Source: a virus
IMG/VR virus record: IMGVR_UViG_3300040770_000152
Location: 1-64,000 of that record
Strand: one strand, 5' to 3'
DNA: 64,000 nt
Part shown: in pieces, positions 9,300-18,478 of the stretch
Numbering within the stretch: position 1 is the stretch's first letter
Layout: each line of letters opens with the position of its first letter
Made by a program: the position numbers and the translations under genes
The notes under the pieces: generated by a model
Database searches by the model: none
Told to the model about the DNA's origin: nothing
Seen by the model: only the letters and a program-made list of their open reading frames with translations

Positions 9300-9872
9300 A
9301 TGTTGAATACAGGAAGACTTACTGGAGATTACGATGCTGAAAGTGGTTACATTGGGGTAAAACTTTCGCACGGTGAAGAAATATTTGCTAGGCCCATGTG
9401 CCAGATTCCCGTAGTAGGAAGCTACACTAAAAAGTGGGTAGAAAAATATGGTAAACACTTTATTGCTTTAATAGATTACGAGAACGATGTTAAAGAGCGT
9501 CCTATACTTATGGGTTTAGTTCCTTTGAAAAATCCTAAATATCCAGAAGAGGGTTATGAGAACAACTTTTTTCTTATCAGTAATAATTTTAGAGTTTGGT
9601 TAAATGATGATGATAATGAGATGGTACTGGATTTACTAGATGATGGTATTATTAAACTGGGTGGTAAAGATGTTACAGAACCGGCTGTTCTAGGTAACGT
9701 AGCGGTAACTTTACTTAATGAGTTTATCTCAGATCTTGGTAAGCTAGGGACTATAACTACTTCCACAGGTGTTACTGCCCTTATAAGTACTTCACCACAA
9801 TGGCAACCTTTAGTAGCTAAGTGGGAAGAAAAATGGAAAGAGTTTAATTCAGAAAAAGTATTTTTAAAATAA
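9300..9872 (+). CDS. Baseplate spike/gpV-like OB-fold protein
   Basis: The 190-residue protein has an N-terminal OB-fold-like domain, with the G.Y...G.VKL pattern seen at the start and PILMGLVPLKN near 63-73. The motif IKLGGKDVTEPAVLGN at about 118-133 recurs in phage spike and baseplate assembly proteins. A helical C-terminus follows. It lies between hub and gp25-like genes, the standard position for the membrane-puncturing spike. No separate PAAR tip protein is recognised nearby. Confidence 0.72.
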   Translation: MLNTGRLTGDYDAESGYIGVKLSHGEEIFARPMCQIPVVGSYTKKWVEKYGKHFIALIDYENDVKERPILMGLVPLKNPKYPEEGYENNFFLISNNFRVWLNDDDNEMVLDLLDDGIIKLGGKDVTEPAVLGNVAVTLLNEFISDLGKLGTITTSTGVTALISTSPQWQPLVAKWEEKWKEFNSEKVFLK

Positions 9873-9878
9873 ATAACT

Positions 9879-10079
9879 ATGCCTATACAATGGAACGCAG
9901 TAAAAGAATTGTTGGATGCAGCAGCTATCGAAGCTAGAACTAAAGACGATGTAGACCAAGCTTTAGAAGCCTACAATAATAAAGTTATAGAAGCTTTGCA
10001 GTTAATGATGGCTACTGCCCTTGTTAACGGAGGTGTTACTACGCCTAATGGACCTATAGCGGGAGGATTAATAACCTAA
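9879..10079 (+). CDS. Small baseplate-region protein, unknown
   Basis: A 66-residue protein with an amphipathic N-terminal helix and a Gly/Pro/Thr-rich end (NGGVTTPNGPIAGG). Located 6 nt after the spike gene and before the gp25-like gene, so it is probably a minor baseplate or spike-associated part. It lacks the His/Cys residues of a PAAR tip. Confidence 0.65.
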   Translation: MPIQWNAVKELLDAAAIEARTKDDVDQALEAYNNKVIEALQLMMATALVNGGVTTPNGPIAGGLIT

Positions 10080-10113
10080 ATAATTTGTATATTAGCAACT
10101 AAATTAAACTACT

Positions 10114-10497
10114 ATGCGCGGATACATAAAAGACTCAGGACTAACATATAACTTTACCTTGGATAAGGGTAAATTCTCTTTTTTAACAGGTGCGCAAAAA
10201 AAGCGATTTGACCTTTTGTTCTTTATGGGTTTTGATTTTACAAGAAGAATATATCGCCCAGAGTTTAGACCCGGATTAAGTTGGGTAATTCAAAAACCAA
10301 TGAGCTATGTACAGGGCGTTCAGGTTTTACTACTGGGTAATTTAAAGAATAAAATACTTGCCTTTGTGCAAAACATAGATATTACTTCCATGGGTATAGG
10401 TAAGAGCAGGGTTGAAAAATCCTATTACATTACTGTGGAATATACAGGTATAGAAGATACCAATAAAGATGTACAACAACTTGTAACAGTAATTTAA
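10114..10497 (+). CDS. Baseplate wedge protein, gp25-like
   Basis: A 127-residue protein with the pattern of the gp25/gpW lysozyme-like fold: RRIYRPEFRPGLSW near residues 44-57, then central helices and a terminal beta strand. T4 gp25 nucleates sheath assembly. The order spike, gp25-like, gp6-like, gpI-like matches P2 (V, W, J, I) and T4-type baseplates. The similarity is weak and the order carries much of the argument. Confidence 0.6.
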   Translation: MRGYIKDSGLTYNFTLDKGKFSFLTGAQKKRFDLLFFMGFDFTRRIYRPEFRPGLSWVIQKPMSYVQGVQVLLLGNLKNKILAFVQNIDITSMGIGKSRVEKSYYITVEYTGIEDTNKDVQQLVTVI

Positions 10498-10498
10498 T

Positions 10499-11989
10499 AT
10501 GGCTGACACTAATATCACAAAAGAACAATTGCTAGAACAGTTGTCATACAAAGACAAAGATACCTTGGATAAGTTGCTTTTCTATGCGGATAATATTCTT
10601 ATTCCAGAGGAAGACTTATTGGTAAATGCTACTATGAAACAAATGATGGATAAGGCTTTCTCTTTGGCAGATACTTATTTTCCTGACTGGACAGATAGAG
10701 GTGTTTCTGATTTTGGTCGCTTTTTAATAGAGTTATTTGCTTTGTTTTCAGAAAAAGATTTTTACTACATCAATGGTTATGCTAACGAGAATTTGTTAAG
10801 TAAGATGAGTGTTTATTCAGATGCTTTTATGCGTTCTGTAGAACTTGGTTACTACCCTACTTTATGTAGATCTTCTGAAGCAACTTTCAATATAGGTTTT
10901 GCTCCATCTTTAGCTAGTTACATTATTCCTAGAGGTTCTTTAGTGGTTAACGTTTTGGGAAGCCCTTACTCCTTCATAAATTTAGATGACCTCACTATAG
11001 AGTCAAATAATTTAGAAACCACCCTACCCGTAAGGCTTAATGAGGGCAAACTTATAACTGAGACTTTTCAATTTAATTCTTTTTGTGTTTACGTAAGTAA
11101 GAGTAATATAGACACAGAAAGTTTAACGGTTCATATTAGTGACTTGCCTTGGACTAGGGTTAGAACTTTTGGGCAGTCAAATGCAAATAGTAAGCACTAT
11201 GTTGCTATACCAGAAGAAAACGGATCTATTAGAATTTATTTTGGTGATAGTAGTTATGGTAAGAGACCAGAACCTAATGAAGCCGTTACTATAGGTTATC
11301 TAAGATGTGCAGCTTCCGAAGCTAATGGTCTTTTTGGTCCAGCTACATTGAATAGTGCGCCTACGGAAGTGGATGTCACTACTGTAGAAATGCTAGAAGG
11401 TTCTAGTATGGGTTTAGTTCCTGATACACTTTCAGACTTAAAAAATAAGGCTAGAAATTACTTTTTTAATAACTACACACTTAACAACGTACCCGTAGTA
11501 CAATCATGGCTTGCTAGTCAATATGAGGTTAAGAAGAACTTTGTTAAGATCATAAACAACCAAGTATACTTTAGAATTGTTCCTGCTATCTCTACAGAAT
11601 CGGAGACTACAATATTAGACAAGTTGGTTGAAAGAATGCAGCCTTTGGTTACAGGAGGTTACTTCGCACAGGCTTTACTTACGGAATATGTAGCTGTTTT
11701 AAATATCTCAGTTCAGATTTATTTTCTTAAGGGATTTGGTACTACTATAAATATTGCTAAGGTAAGAAACCTTATCTCTGACTACACAAATCCATATACT
11801 TTGGCTAACTACGGTAGAAGTTTCTTGAAGTCGGAACTCGAGGTACTTTTAAAAAGTAAGATTACTGGTTTACAGAATGTCATATTTACAGACATAAACG
11901 GATCACTTTTAGATATAGTGGTTACTCCAGAAAAAATATTATCCAAGGTGCCTGATTCAGGTATAATAATAGACGCGTATGAAAATTAG
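10499..11989 (+). CDS. Baseplate wedge protein gp6/J-like
   Basis: A 496-residue protein with the features of the baseplate-J family. The N-terminal region has the DWTDRGVSDFGRFLIELFA motif around 60-80, and a central beta domain carries IRIYFGDSSYGKRP and a GLFGPATL segment. A C-terminal domain of alternating strands and helices follows. It forms the wedge ring around the hub. It overlaps the next gene by 11 nt. Confidence 0.85.
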   Translation: MADTNITKEQLLEQLSYKDKDTLDKLLFYADNILIPEEDLLVNATMKQMMDKAFSLADTYFPDWTDRGVSDFGRFLIELFALFSEKDFYYINGYANENLLSKMSVYSDAFMRSVELGYYPTLCRSSEATFNIGFAPSLASYIIPRGSLVVNVLGSPYSFINLDDLTIESNNLETTLPVRLNEGKLITETFQFNSFCVYVSKSNIDTESLTVHISDLPWTRVRTFGQSNANSKHYVAIPEENGSIRIYFGDSSYGKRPEPNEAVTIGYLRCAASEANGLFGPATLNSAPTEVDVTTVEMLEGSSMGLVPDTLSDLKNKARNYFFNNYTLNNVPVVQSWLASQYEVKKNFVKIINNQVYFRIVPAISTESETTILDKLVERMQPLVTGGYFAQALLTEYVAVLNISVQIYFLKGFGTTINIAKVRNLISDYTNPYTLANYGRSFLKSELEVLLKSKITGLQNVIFTDINGSLLDIVVTPEKILSKVPDSGIIIDAYEN

Positions 11990-12704
11990 AGATCAGATAC
12001 CACAAGAACTTATAGATAGTAATGAATACTTGGATAGTTTTATAACTGTCCTAGATGGTATGAACGCCTATAAGGAGTATCAGGTTGATAGGCACGCACT
12101 ATTTTATAAATCTTTATTAATTGGTGACACTTCTTGGCTTAAAAAAAGGTTAGAGGACTACGGTTTCCCTACTATACCAGACAAACTGCCTAAGCAGTGT
12201 ATGGACGCTATGCTTATAAACGCTAGAAATATCATGGCGCTAAAAGGTAGTGATGTAGGTTTAAAATTCTTTTTATGGAGTCTAACTTTTGGTGAGATCT
12301 CTATTGACTGGACAGAGTTTTACCCGAACGTAAATAACCTTACTTTATCTGAATTTACGGGTAAGGGATTTTTACTTGCTGACAATCCCGAGGAAGTGGA
12401 CAACGTTAACTACTTACTTACGAATGATTCAGATCTTAATAGTCAAATACTAAGAATAGGCATTAAAAGTATATACTGGGAAAATGTACACGTTATTCAG
12501 TACATTAAAGAAAACATCACTAAATTTTTAAACTTTACAGAAGATGATTTTCAATTAGAGCTAGTAATGGTATCAGGTCCCTACTTTAGGATTCCTGAGC
12601 CTTATTGGTATTTTGTTAATCCAATAGACTACAGTGTAGTTAACATAGATGCTACTTTTGGTATAGGTAGAATGGTTATTGAAGACACTTTTATAGTAAC
12701 TTAA
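11979..12704 (+). CDS. Baseplate/tail protein, gpI-like
   Basis: A 241-residue protein immediately after the gp6-like gene, the place of P2 gpI. The segment LINARNIMALKGSDVGLKFFLWSL (in part, near 73-96) resembles the helical signature of that family. The rest is beta-rich with many aromatic residues. It probably helps attach the fibre encoded next. The family call is moderate. Confidence 0.6.
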   Translation: MKIRDQIPQELIDSNEYLDSFITVLDGMNAYKEYQVDRHALFYKSLLIGDTSWLKKRLEDYGFPTIPDKLPKQCMDAMLINARNIMALKGSDVGLKFFLWSLTFGEISIDWTEFYPNVNNLTLSEFTGKGFLLADNPEEVDNVNYLLTNDSDLNSQILRIGIKSIYWENVHVIQYIKENITKFLNFTEDDFQLELVMVSGPYFRIPEPYWYFVNPIDYSVVNIDATFGIGRMVIEDTFIVT

Positions 12705-12714
12705 AATTAAAATT

Positions 12715-15195
12715 ATGGCAGAATTAACCCCTAAACCGTTTTCAGCTATAAGCGGTTTTTTAAACAGAATATTTAAAGGCGCACCGGCTTACTATGCGCA
12801 ACCAGATTTACAACAATACTTTGATAGTTTGGAGTACTCTTTAAACAGAACCGCTAAATTACTTTTAGGAGATGTTTCAGGTAATGTTTTATTGCACCCC
12901 GATTCCTCTTGGAACCCTTCTAGAAATGCGTATACTCTTAGGTTAGTACTATCAGGAGAGTTAAAAATAGTTGTGGGCAAGTTGGAGGTAGTTTTACCTG
13001 AGGATTCCCTTGACTACTTGGATACTTTTCCTTTCTCAGGTGCTACTGTAGGTCAAGCTGACCCCGTAGGTGGTACGCCTATAATGTTGGGTAATATTAC
13101 TAACGTAGTTTTATTGGCTGACAGACGCGTAGTTACCTTTGCTCAAGACGCAGTTAAAGGAGGTATTACAGGCCCTACAGTAACAGAACCTTTGGAAAGT
13201 TCTGATGTAGTTGAGTATGTTAATTTTACTTTGGGTGTAGTAAAGGGGGATATTATTCCTGAGGTGTATGCTAACAAGGAAGTTGTTTGTGTTCTTGCCC
13301 AATTTACTTTCTATTTTGATGGTTACTGGAAGCCTTTACTTATACAAAACTACAGACAGGATAAAAGTGATATGGGTGTAGTACCCGTAGGTAAGTTTCC
13401 CGTTTTAAATAAAGTTCTTAGTCCTTTTGGGCAGTTTGACTGGTACAATAAAGTGGCTGATGCTCTTAATGCCTTAGCCCTAAGAATTGATGGTTCAAAT
13501 GATGCTCTAGTTGACCTATACGTTAACAAAGGTGCTGGTGGCAGGTTTAAATTTATTACTGCTCAAGATTATGCTACTACACTTAACGCAGGAATAAGTA
13601 AACTGGCTAGTGCTTCGGAGGTTTTGGATCCTCAGAATAATAGTTCCGTAATAACTCCGTTTGCTTTATATAAAGCCATGGGAGCTGTTAGAAGAATATA
13701 CGAGTTAGGTGTATGGGATATGGACACTACAGACACTATCACCATTTCCCACAATTTAGGATTAGAATGGTTGAAAGCTATTCCCTCTGTTTGTGGTGTG
13801 TTTACAGATACACACGATATTGCAAGTAACCTACTTTCAGATACTAACTCTAAGGTATATTTGGACGAAAATTTTATATATGTAGAAAGAGCAGTCGCAG
13901 GTATCTTTGATACGGCTAATTATAGTTCTTCGTTGTTAATTAATAGAGGTTATGTTATTTTGGATCTTGTAAATACGGCTGTGGAAGCTCCTTTGTCTGC
14001 TCCTATAGTTAGTGCGGGAATAGACTCGTCACTTTTAATAGCCTTAGGTTCTAATAGTATCACTTCTAATTTTGTAGGTGCTATTAATAGTATCGAGGCA
14101 GGGGCTAACGTAATATTCAGTGGTTGGGGATTAGTCTCGGGTCCCTCAGGTTCAAGTAGTGTAGTCTCGGGAGTGAATCAAGCAACATACACTTTTAATG
14201 CTCCAGGTGTTTATGTACTTAGATTTTCTGTGACAGTAACAGATGGTACGGATACAGTTACAGGTACGGATACAGTTACCGTTACAGTAACGGCTGATAC
14301 AGTTACCGTACCTTTGGCACAGTTAAGATGGTCTGACGGTACTAATACTGTACAATCTTTTTCGGAGTCTAGTCCTTACGTACTTACCTTATATGGAACT
14401 GTTTCCAATTTAGGTTTAACTACAAAAGTGGATCAAGAGTTTAGTTGGAGAAACAAACCTACAGGTAGTGCCGACTTTGGTGCTTGGGCTACTGCTCCTT
14501 TTAATACTTTCGCAAATACGGCTACCACGCATAATGTAACTTTTGCAGTAAATGTGGATTTAGGTACGGTAGAGTTCCGTGTTAGATTTAGAAATTCTGA
14601 AAATGTTTGGAGTGATTACTCTAACGTTCTTTTGGCTTCTGTAGCTCTTACGCAAGTACCAGCAGCTTTTGCTTATAATGGTTATGAAGTTTTAGCTATT
14701 AACAGTGGAAGTATAGGAGCGCCACCTAATTTAATTTGTTCAGCTTTATTCAACTATAGAGCAGTTGGAGTTCTTAATAACCCTAAATATACTTTTAGAT
14801 TGGCATCATATAAGAATTACATAGAGTACGACCCTAATAACGTTCAGGTACTACCTAGCCCAGTTTTAAATTATGATGTTACCCACAATTTTACACTGCC
14901 AGGTATTTTTGATTGCTCTACAGTACAAGGTGCAAATGACTTGGGTGCTGCAATTGCTACAGCTTTGGATGCAGTAAGTAACAATGCTTCTAACCACCTT
15001 AATGTAGCTCCTTACATAGATGCAAGTTTTAATTTTTTAGATCCTAATCCAGCAGGTGGTTTTACTATAGCCGTAGGTATCTTGGTAAGTAGAGGTTCTA
15101 ATACTGTAAACCAAGATTTACCTCTTACTAGTCCACCAAGACTTGCTACTAGAATAGGTCTTACAGCTTACTTTTCTAATTTCTTAACTAGTTAA
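12715..15195 (+). CDS. Tail fibre/receptor-binding protein with a PKD-like domain
   Basis: The largest tail protein here (826 residues). The N-terminal 240 residues are probably the baseplate-attachment part. Residues about 428-527 look like a PKD/Ig-like module: the opening APIVSAGIDS, a central SGW..VSGPSG, then TYTFNAPGVYVLRFSVTVTDG and a Thr/Val-rich strand repeat. Such domains often bind surface polysaccharide or act as stalk spacers. The C-terminal 250 residues are beta-rich and unlike anything I recognise, possibly the host-binding tip. A strong terminator closes the operon just after it. Confidence 0.7.
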   Translation: MAELTPKPFSAISGFLNRIFKGAPAYYAQPDLQQYFDSLEYSLNRTAKLLLGDVSGNVLLHPDSSWNPSRNAYTLRLVLSGELKIVVGKLEVVLPEDSLDYLDTFPFSGATVGQADPVGGTPIMLGNITNVVLLADRRVVTFAQDAVKGGITGPTVTEPLESSDVVEYVNFTLGVVKGDIIPEVYANKEVVCVLAQFTFYFDGYWKPLLIQNYRQDKSDMGVVPVGKFPVLNKVLSPFGQFDWYNKVADALNALALRIDGSNDALVDLYVNKGAGGRFKFITAQDYATTLNAGISKLASASEVLDPQNNSSVITPFALYKAMGAVRRIYELGVWDMDTTDTITISHNLGLEWLKAIPSVCGVFTDTHDIASNLLSDTNSKVYLDENFIYVERAVAGIFDTANYSSSLLINRGYVILDLVNTAVEAPLSAPIVSAGIDSSLLIALGSNSITSNFVGAINSIEAGANVIFSGWGLVSGPSGSSSVVSGVNQATYTFNAPGVYVLRFSVTVTDGTDTVTGTDTVTVTVTADTVTVPLAQLRWSDGTNTVQSFSESSPYVLTLYGTVSNLGLTTKVDQEFSWRNKPTGSADFGAWATAPFNTFANTATTHNVTFAVNVDLGTVEFRVRFRNSENVWSDYSNVLLASVALTQVPAAFAYNGYEVLAINSGSIGAPPNLICSALFNYRAVGVLNNPKYTFRLASYKNYIEYDPNNVQVLPSPVLNYDVTHNFTLPGIFDCSTVQGANDLGAAIATALDAVSNNASNHLNVAPYIDASFNFLDPNPAGGFTIAVGILVSRGSNTVNQDLPLTSPPRLATRIGLTAYFSNFLTS

Positions 15196-15217
15196 TTTAC
15201 TGGTGTTAACAACAGAT

Positions 15218-15249
15218 AATCCCTTTACTTTTTGGTAAGGGGATTTTTT
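15218..15249 (+). terminator. Rho-independent terminator after the tail operon
   Basis: An 11-bp stem (15218-15228 with 15235-15245, one G-T pair) with a 6-nt loop is followed by a run of T. It sits 23 nt after the fibre gene stop and marks the end of the tail transcription unit. Confidence 0.85.
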
Positions 15250-15289
15250 ATTTGTTTTATAATTTAGGATTTATTACTATTAAAAGTTT

Positions 15290-15297
15290 TATATTTG
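15290..15297 (+). promoter_or_regulatory. Candidate Bacteroidetes -7 element (TATATTTG)
   Basis: TATATTTG matches the TAnnTTTG consensus. It lies just after the tail terminator and 25 nt before the helicase start. No good TTG is seen at the right upstream distance, so this is a partial match. Confidence 0.45.
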
Positions 15298-15322
15298 ACT
15301 AATAATAAGATACCCTTTCGAT

Positions 15323-16837
15323 ATGGCAAATATTTTAGGTCTAGGTAGAATTAATAAATCGGATATTACTATTGCTGAAATCCTTAGAGATTTAAGATTA
15401 GAAAATCCAGCCTACAGTAAACTTGTACAACTAGGCAAGTGGTTAAATCCAGACATTCCACAGTTTTTAGATTTCTTCTATGAGGACTCAGACTATTATT
15501 ATGTTCCTAGGTATTATAGTGAGTTAACTAGTAAGAACTTAGTTTTAGGTGACAAAGTTTTACACAACTTTAAGATCACTCTTAGGGATTACCAAATTAA
15601 ATACTTTTCGGATAATAAACTTTTAGAGATTAAGCAGGGATCTTTTATCATGAACATGAAAACAGGTAATGGTAAAACTGTTTGTGCATTGTACTTAATT
15701 AACGAGCTAAAGCGTAGAACTTTAATTGTGTGTGAGACTAGGTATTTAGTTAACCAGTGGGTTTCTAGAATCAATGATTTTGAGGACTCTCCAGCTATAG
15801 TATATAATAATAATATAATAATTAATAATAAAACTAAATTAGAAACTATACTAAACAATCCTATTTCAGTAATTACTTTAAAAGGTTATAATAGTTTAAA
15901 TAGTTTAGTCAAAGCAGCACTGGCTGAGCATATAGGTACTCTTGTAATGGATGAAGGTCATCGTCTAGGTGCAAAAACCTTTTACCCTATTTTGGAAGAG
16001 TTACCGGCTAAGTACAGAATACTTTTAACTGCCACGCTAAGAAGAAAAGATTCCATGATAGATATTATGCGTTATTCTTTCGGAGAGGTGTATGCATTAC
16101 CAAACCAATTACCCAAGGCTAGTTTATATTTTGTTAGAACAGGTGTTGCCATGACTACCCTTTTACCTAAAGAGGCTTTTGAAAACGTTGCTCAGGTTAA
16201 GTCTGAAATTGAAAAACACTCATTTGTGTATGAAACCAAGGATTATCTAGCATATCAAAGGAAAATGCCACCCAACACCCGTTTATTAAGTAAAAATGAT
16301 GCTAAGGCGTTTAAAAAATATTCTATTAGTACCAGTAATGTAGATTTAAACAAATTTTTGGCACAAGAACAAACACGTAGAAGAAAGGTGCTATCCTTAA
16401 TACGTAAGTGTGTAGCTAAAGGGCGTACCGTTTTATTGGCTTCACCTTTTTTAGATTTAATGTATGCTTTACAAAAAGGACTCCCAGAATTAAATACTTT
16501 CGTGTTAGATGGTGATACTAATGCTAAATTAAAACCAGAGCAGTTAGAAGAATTATTTTCTGATAAGCAGGTAATTTTTGGTAGTATGAAAGTAGTACAA
16601 GAAGGTATGGATGTAGAAAAGTTGGATACCCTTATAGTTTATATGCCTATTTCGGATATTGAACAGTTAGTTGGTAGGATCACTAGAATAATGGATGAAA
16701 AACTAAATCCTAAGGTGTTTTACTTCTCAGATAATATTCCATTTAGTTTTGCCATGATAAAAAAAGCTAAACAATTCGATGATAATTTCATTATAAAAGG
16801 TACTTTTGATTTCTTACAAATAATAAAAACAATTTAA
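15323..16837 (+). CDS. SF2 DNA helicase, UvsW-like
   Basis: An ATP-driven branched-DNA helicase. The 504-residue protein shows the RDYQ box near 88-91, Walker A TGNGKT at 114-119, Walker B MDEGH at 209-213, TATLR at 236-240, and a C-terminal helicase half with QLVGRITR near 449-456. The layout is that of the T4 UvsW/RAD25-type helicases, which resolve recombination intermediates and stalled forks. It opens the first metabolic block after the tail genes and is followed 3 nt later by folE. Confidence 0.88.
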   Translation: MANILGLGRINKSDITIAEILRDLRLENPAYSKLVQLGKWLNPDIPQFLDFFYEDSDYYYVPRYYSELTSKNLVLGDKVLHNFKITLRDYQIKYFSDNKLLEIKQGSFIMNMKTGNGKTVCALYLINELKRRTLIVCETRYLVNQWVSRINDFEDSPAIVYNNNIIINNKTKLETILNNPISVITLKGYNSLNSLVKAALAEHIGTLVMDEGHRLGAKTFYPILEELPAKYRILLTATLRRKDSMIDIMRYSFGEVYALPNQLPKASLYFVRTGVAMTTLLPKEAFENVAQVKSEIEKHSFVYETKDYLAYQRKMPPNTRLLSKNDAKAFKKYSISTSNVDLNKFLAQEQTRRRKVLSLIRKCVAKGRTVLLASPFLDLMYALQKGLPELNTFVLDGDTNAKLKPEQLEELFSDKQVIFGSMKVVQEGMDVEKLDTLIVYMPISDIEQLVGRITRIMDEKLNPKVFYFSDNIPFSFAMIKKAKQFDDNFIIKGTFDFLQIIKTI

Positions 16838-16840
16838 ACA

Positions 16841-17416
16841 ATGAAGGAACTAACCAACGACAATAGGGTTGAAAAAATAGCAGAACACTTTAAAGAGATT
16901 ATGTTATTACTAGGCTTGGATCTACAAGACGATAGTTTAAAAGATACACCACTAAGAGTTGCTAAGATGTATGTTAATGAGATATTCAGTGGTCTATTTA
17001 CTGAGCAGCCAAAGCTTACTTCTTTTGAAAACACTAAAGGTATAGATCAAATAGTTATAGTTAAAAATATTGAGATGACTTCTGTTTGTGAGCATCACTT
17101 TATGCCCATAGTAGGTAAAGTTCATATAGGTTACATACCTGATGGTAAAGTTTTAGGTTTAAGTAAGTTTAATAGAGTTGTACAATATGTTTCTGCTAGA
17201 CCCCAATTACAGGAACGCATTTTACAAGACATACACGGTATACTTACTCCACAGTTAGGAGAAAATATTATTATAGTGGCTGAAGCTGTCCACTTTTGTA
17301 GTTGTATGCGAGGTCCTAAAGATATGAGTTCTGCTACTGTCACTTCTTTAGCTACGGGTATGTTCCGTTATGACAAAAGTGTTAAAGATGAATTTTTTAA
17401 ACTTCTAGGCAAATGA
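16841..17416 (+). CDS. folE: GTP cyclohydrolase I
   Basis: Converts GTP to dihydroneopterin triphosphate, the first step of preQ0 synthesis. The 191-residue protein carries the zinc ligand motif CEHH at 83-86 and His151 and Cys153 in HFCSC. The IGYIPDGKVLGLSKFNRVV region near 97-114 and the terminal RG at 157-158 also fit the family. In this phage it should feed QueD, QueE and QueC encoded 26-31 kb downstream. It shares an ATGA overlap with the next gene. Confidence 0.93.
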   Translation: MKELTNDNRVEKIAEHFKEIMLLLGLDLQDDSLKDTPLRVAKMYVNEIFSGLFTEQPKLTSFENTKGIDQIVIVKNIEMTSVCEHHFMPIVGKVHIGYIPDGKVLGLSKFNRVVQYVSARPQLQERILQDIHGILTPQLGENIIIVAEAVHFCSCMRGPKDMSSATVTSLATGMFRYDKSVKDEFFKLLGK

Positions 17417-17721
17417 AAATAGCTACTACAACGCCCAGAAACCAAGAAGTCGTATTTCATAAATACTTAAATGATGCAGGAGATATACCTATACTAATAG
17501 ATATAATAACCGCTTCCGAACAGATACTTGTTCCTAAACCTGAGGAAGGTACGGAAGTTTTAATACGCTGGAATAGTGTTACAGGTAAAGTTACCGTACC
17601 GGCTAATGGTATGGATGTAGAGATGCTACCAGGTGAATACTTAGTAGGGTACAAAAACAAAAAACTAGAGGTAGTAAGTTCTAGGTATTTTAGAGAAAAT
17701 TTTAAACCAGTTAAAAATTAA
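17413..17721 (+). CDS. Unknown small protein coupled to folE
   Basis: A 102-residue protein whose ATG overlaps the folE stop. It appears beta-rich (EVLIRWNSVTGKVTVPANG..VEMLPGEYLVGY), like a small beta-barrel or Ig fold, with no Cys or obvious catalytic motif. The overlap suggests co-translation with FolE, but that does not establish a shared pathway. Confidence 0.72.
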   Translation: MKIATTTPRNQEVVFHKYLNDAGDIPILIDIITASEQILVPKPEEGTEVLIRWNSVTGKVTVPANGMDVEMLPGEYLVGYKNKKLEVVSSRYFRENFKPVKN

Positions 17722-17727
17722 AGAATT

Positions 17728-18351
17728 ATGGAGTTATTTGTGTTGATTGTTTTCGGAGCATGGTTGTTACTAACTTTATTTATTAAAGCACCTATAGTGG
17801 TGACTATACCAAAATTTTGGTACGAGGGAATAACTTTGGGTTGGTTAATTATTCTCAGGAGAGAAAGTTATTCGGATCGTTTAGTTGCTCATGAGTACAT
17901 ACACTTTAAGCAACAGAAGGAGACACTTATTATTTTTGGTTACATTCTATACTTTACGGAATTTGTATGTAAGTCTATTTATTACAGATCATTTTTAAGA
18001 GGCTACCAAAATATTAGTTTCGAGCGTGAGGCTACTTTAATGAGTGGCGCTAGTTCTTACGTACTGGATAGAAAACCTTTTATATTTAGGCACTTTATAT
18101 TTATGGATTCTATTGCCACTGTATCTGTAGATTCCCCACGTTCAGAACACCTAAAAGTGTTTAAAATTGGTAGAGGAGGAGTTTTTAAGTGTGTAGGTAA
18201 TCATACTACAGCTATAAAAATGCTTAACTTTTCGATACCTAAAGGTCAAAAATTTAAAATTCTCAAGGTTAAAAAAGGTACTTCCTTATACCAAGTGTAC
18301 GGAGACAATACCTTCGTAGTCCTTGAAAACACTATGCTTCCCAAGGGTTAG
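17728..18351 (+). CDS. Membrane-anchored putative zinc metallopeptidase
   Basis: A 207-residue protein with an N-terminal membrane helix (about 3-19). It has an HEYIH motif at 55-59 that matches HExxH, then a second hydrophobic stretch near 67-82, and Glu101 in FEREA as a likely third zinc ligand. The last 80 residues are a basic, beta-rich tail. It may be a small gluzincin-like protease or a protein that only keeps the fold. Its substrate is unknown. It ends a transcription unit, with a terminator 24 nt downstream. Confidence 0.6.
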   Translation: MELFVLIVFGAWLLLTLFIKAPIVVTIPKFWYEGITLGWLIILRRESYSDRLVAHEYIHFKQQKETLIIFGYILYFTEFVCKSIYYRSFLRGYQNISFEREATLMSGASSYVLDRKPFIFRHFIFMDSIATVSVDSPRSEHLKVFKIGRGGVFKCVGNHTTAIKMLNFSIPKGQKFKILKVKKGTSLYQVYGDNTFVVLENTMLPKG

Positions 18352-18374
18352 TAAATCTAAATTAAGAAATTAAA

Positions 18375-18410
18375 AAAGCCTACTTTGTAATTAAATTAGG
18401 CTTTCTTATT
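18375..18410 (+). terminator. Terminator after the metallopeptidase gene
   Basis: A perfect 8-bp stem, AAAGCCTA (18375-18382) with TAGGCTTT (18397-18404), has a 14-nt loop and a short T-rich tail. The distal arm overlaps the spacer of the next promoter. Confidence 0.65.
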
Positions 18411-18414
18411 ATTG
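18384..18414 (+). promoter_or_regulatory. Candidate promoter TTTG-N19-TATTATTG
   Basis: TTTG at 18384-18387 is 19 nt from TATTATTG at 18407-18414, a one-mismatch version of the Bacteroidetes TAnnTTTG box. The same octamer precedes the genes at 27987 and 31274. A start near 18421 would leave a leader of about 58 nt before the acidic-protein gene. Confidence 0.5.
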
Positions 18415-18478
18415 TCAATGTTCAAACGAAATAACTGAACAGATGTAAACTATTTTTAAACCATTAAATTATTGCAAG

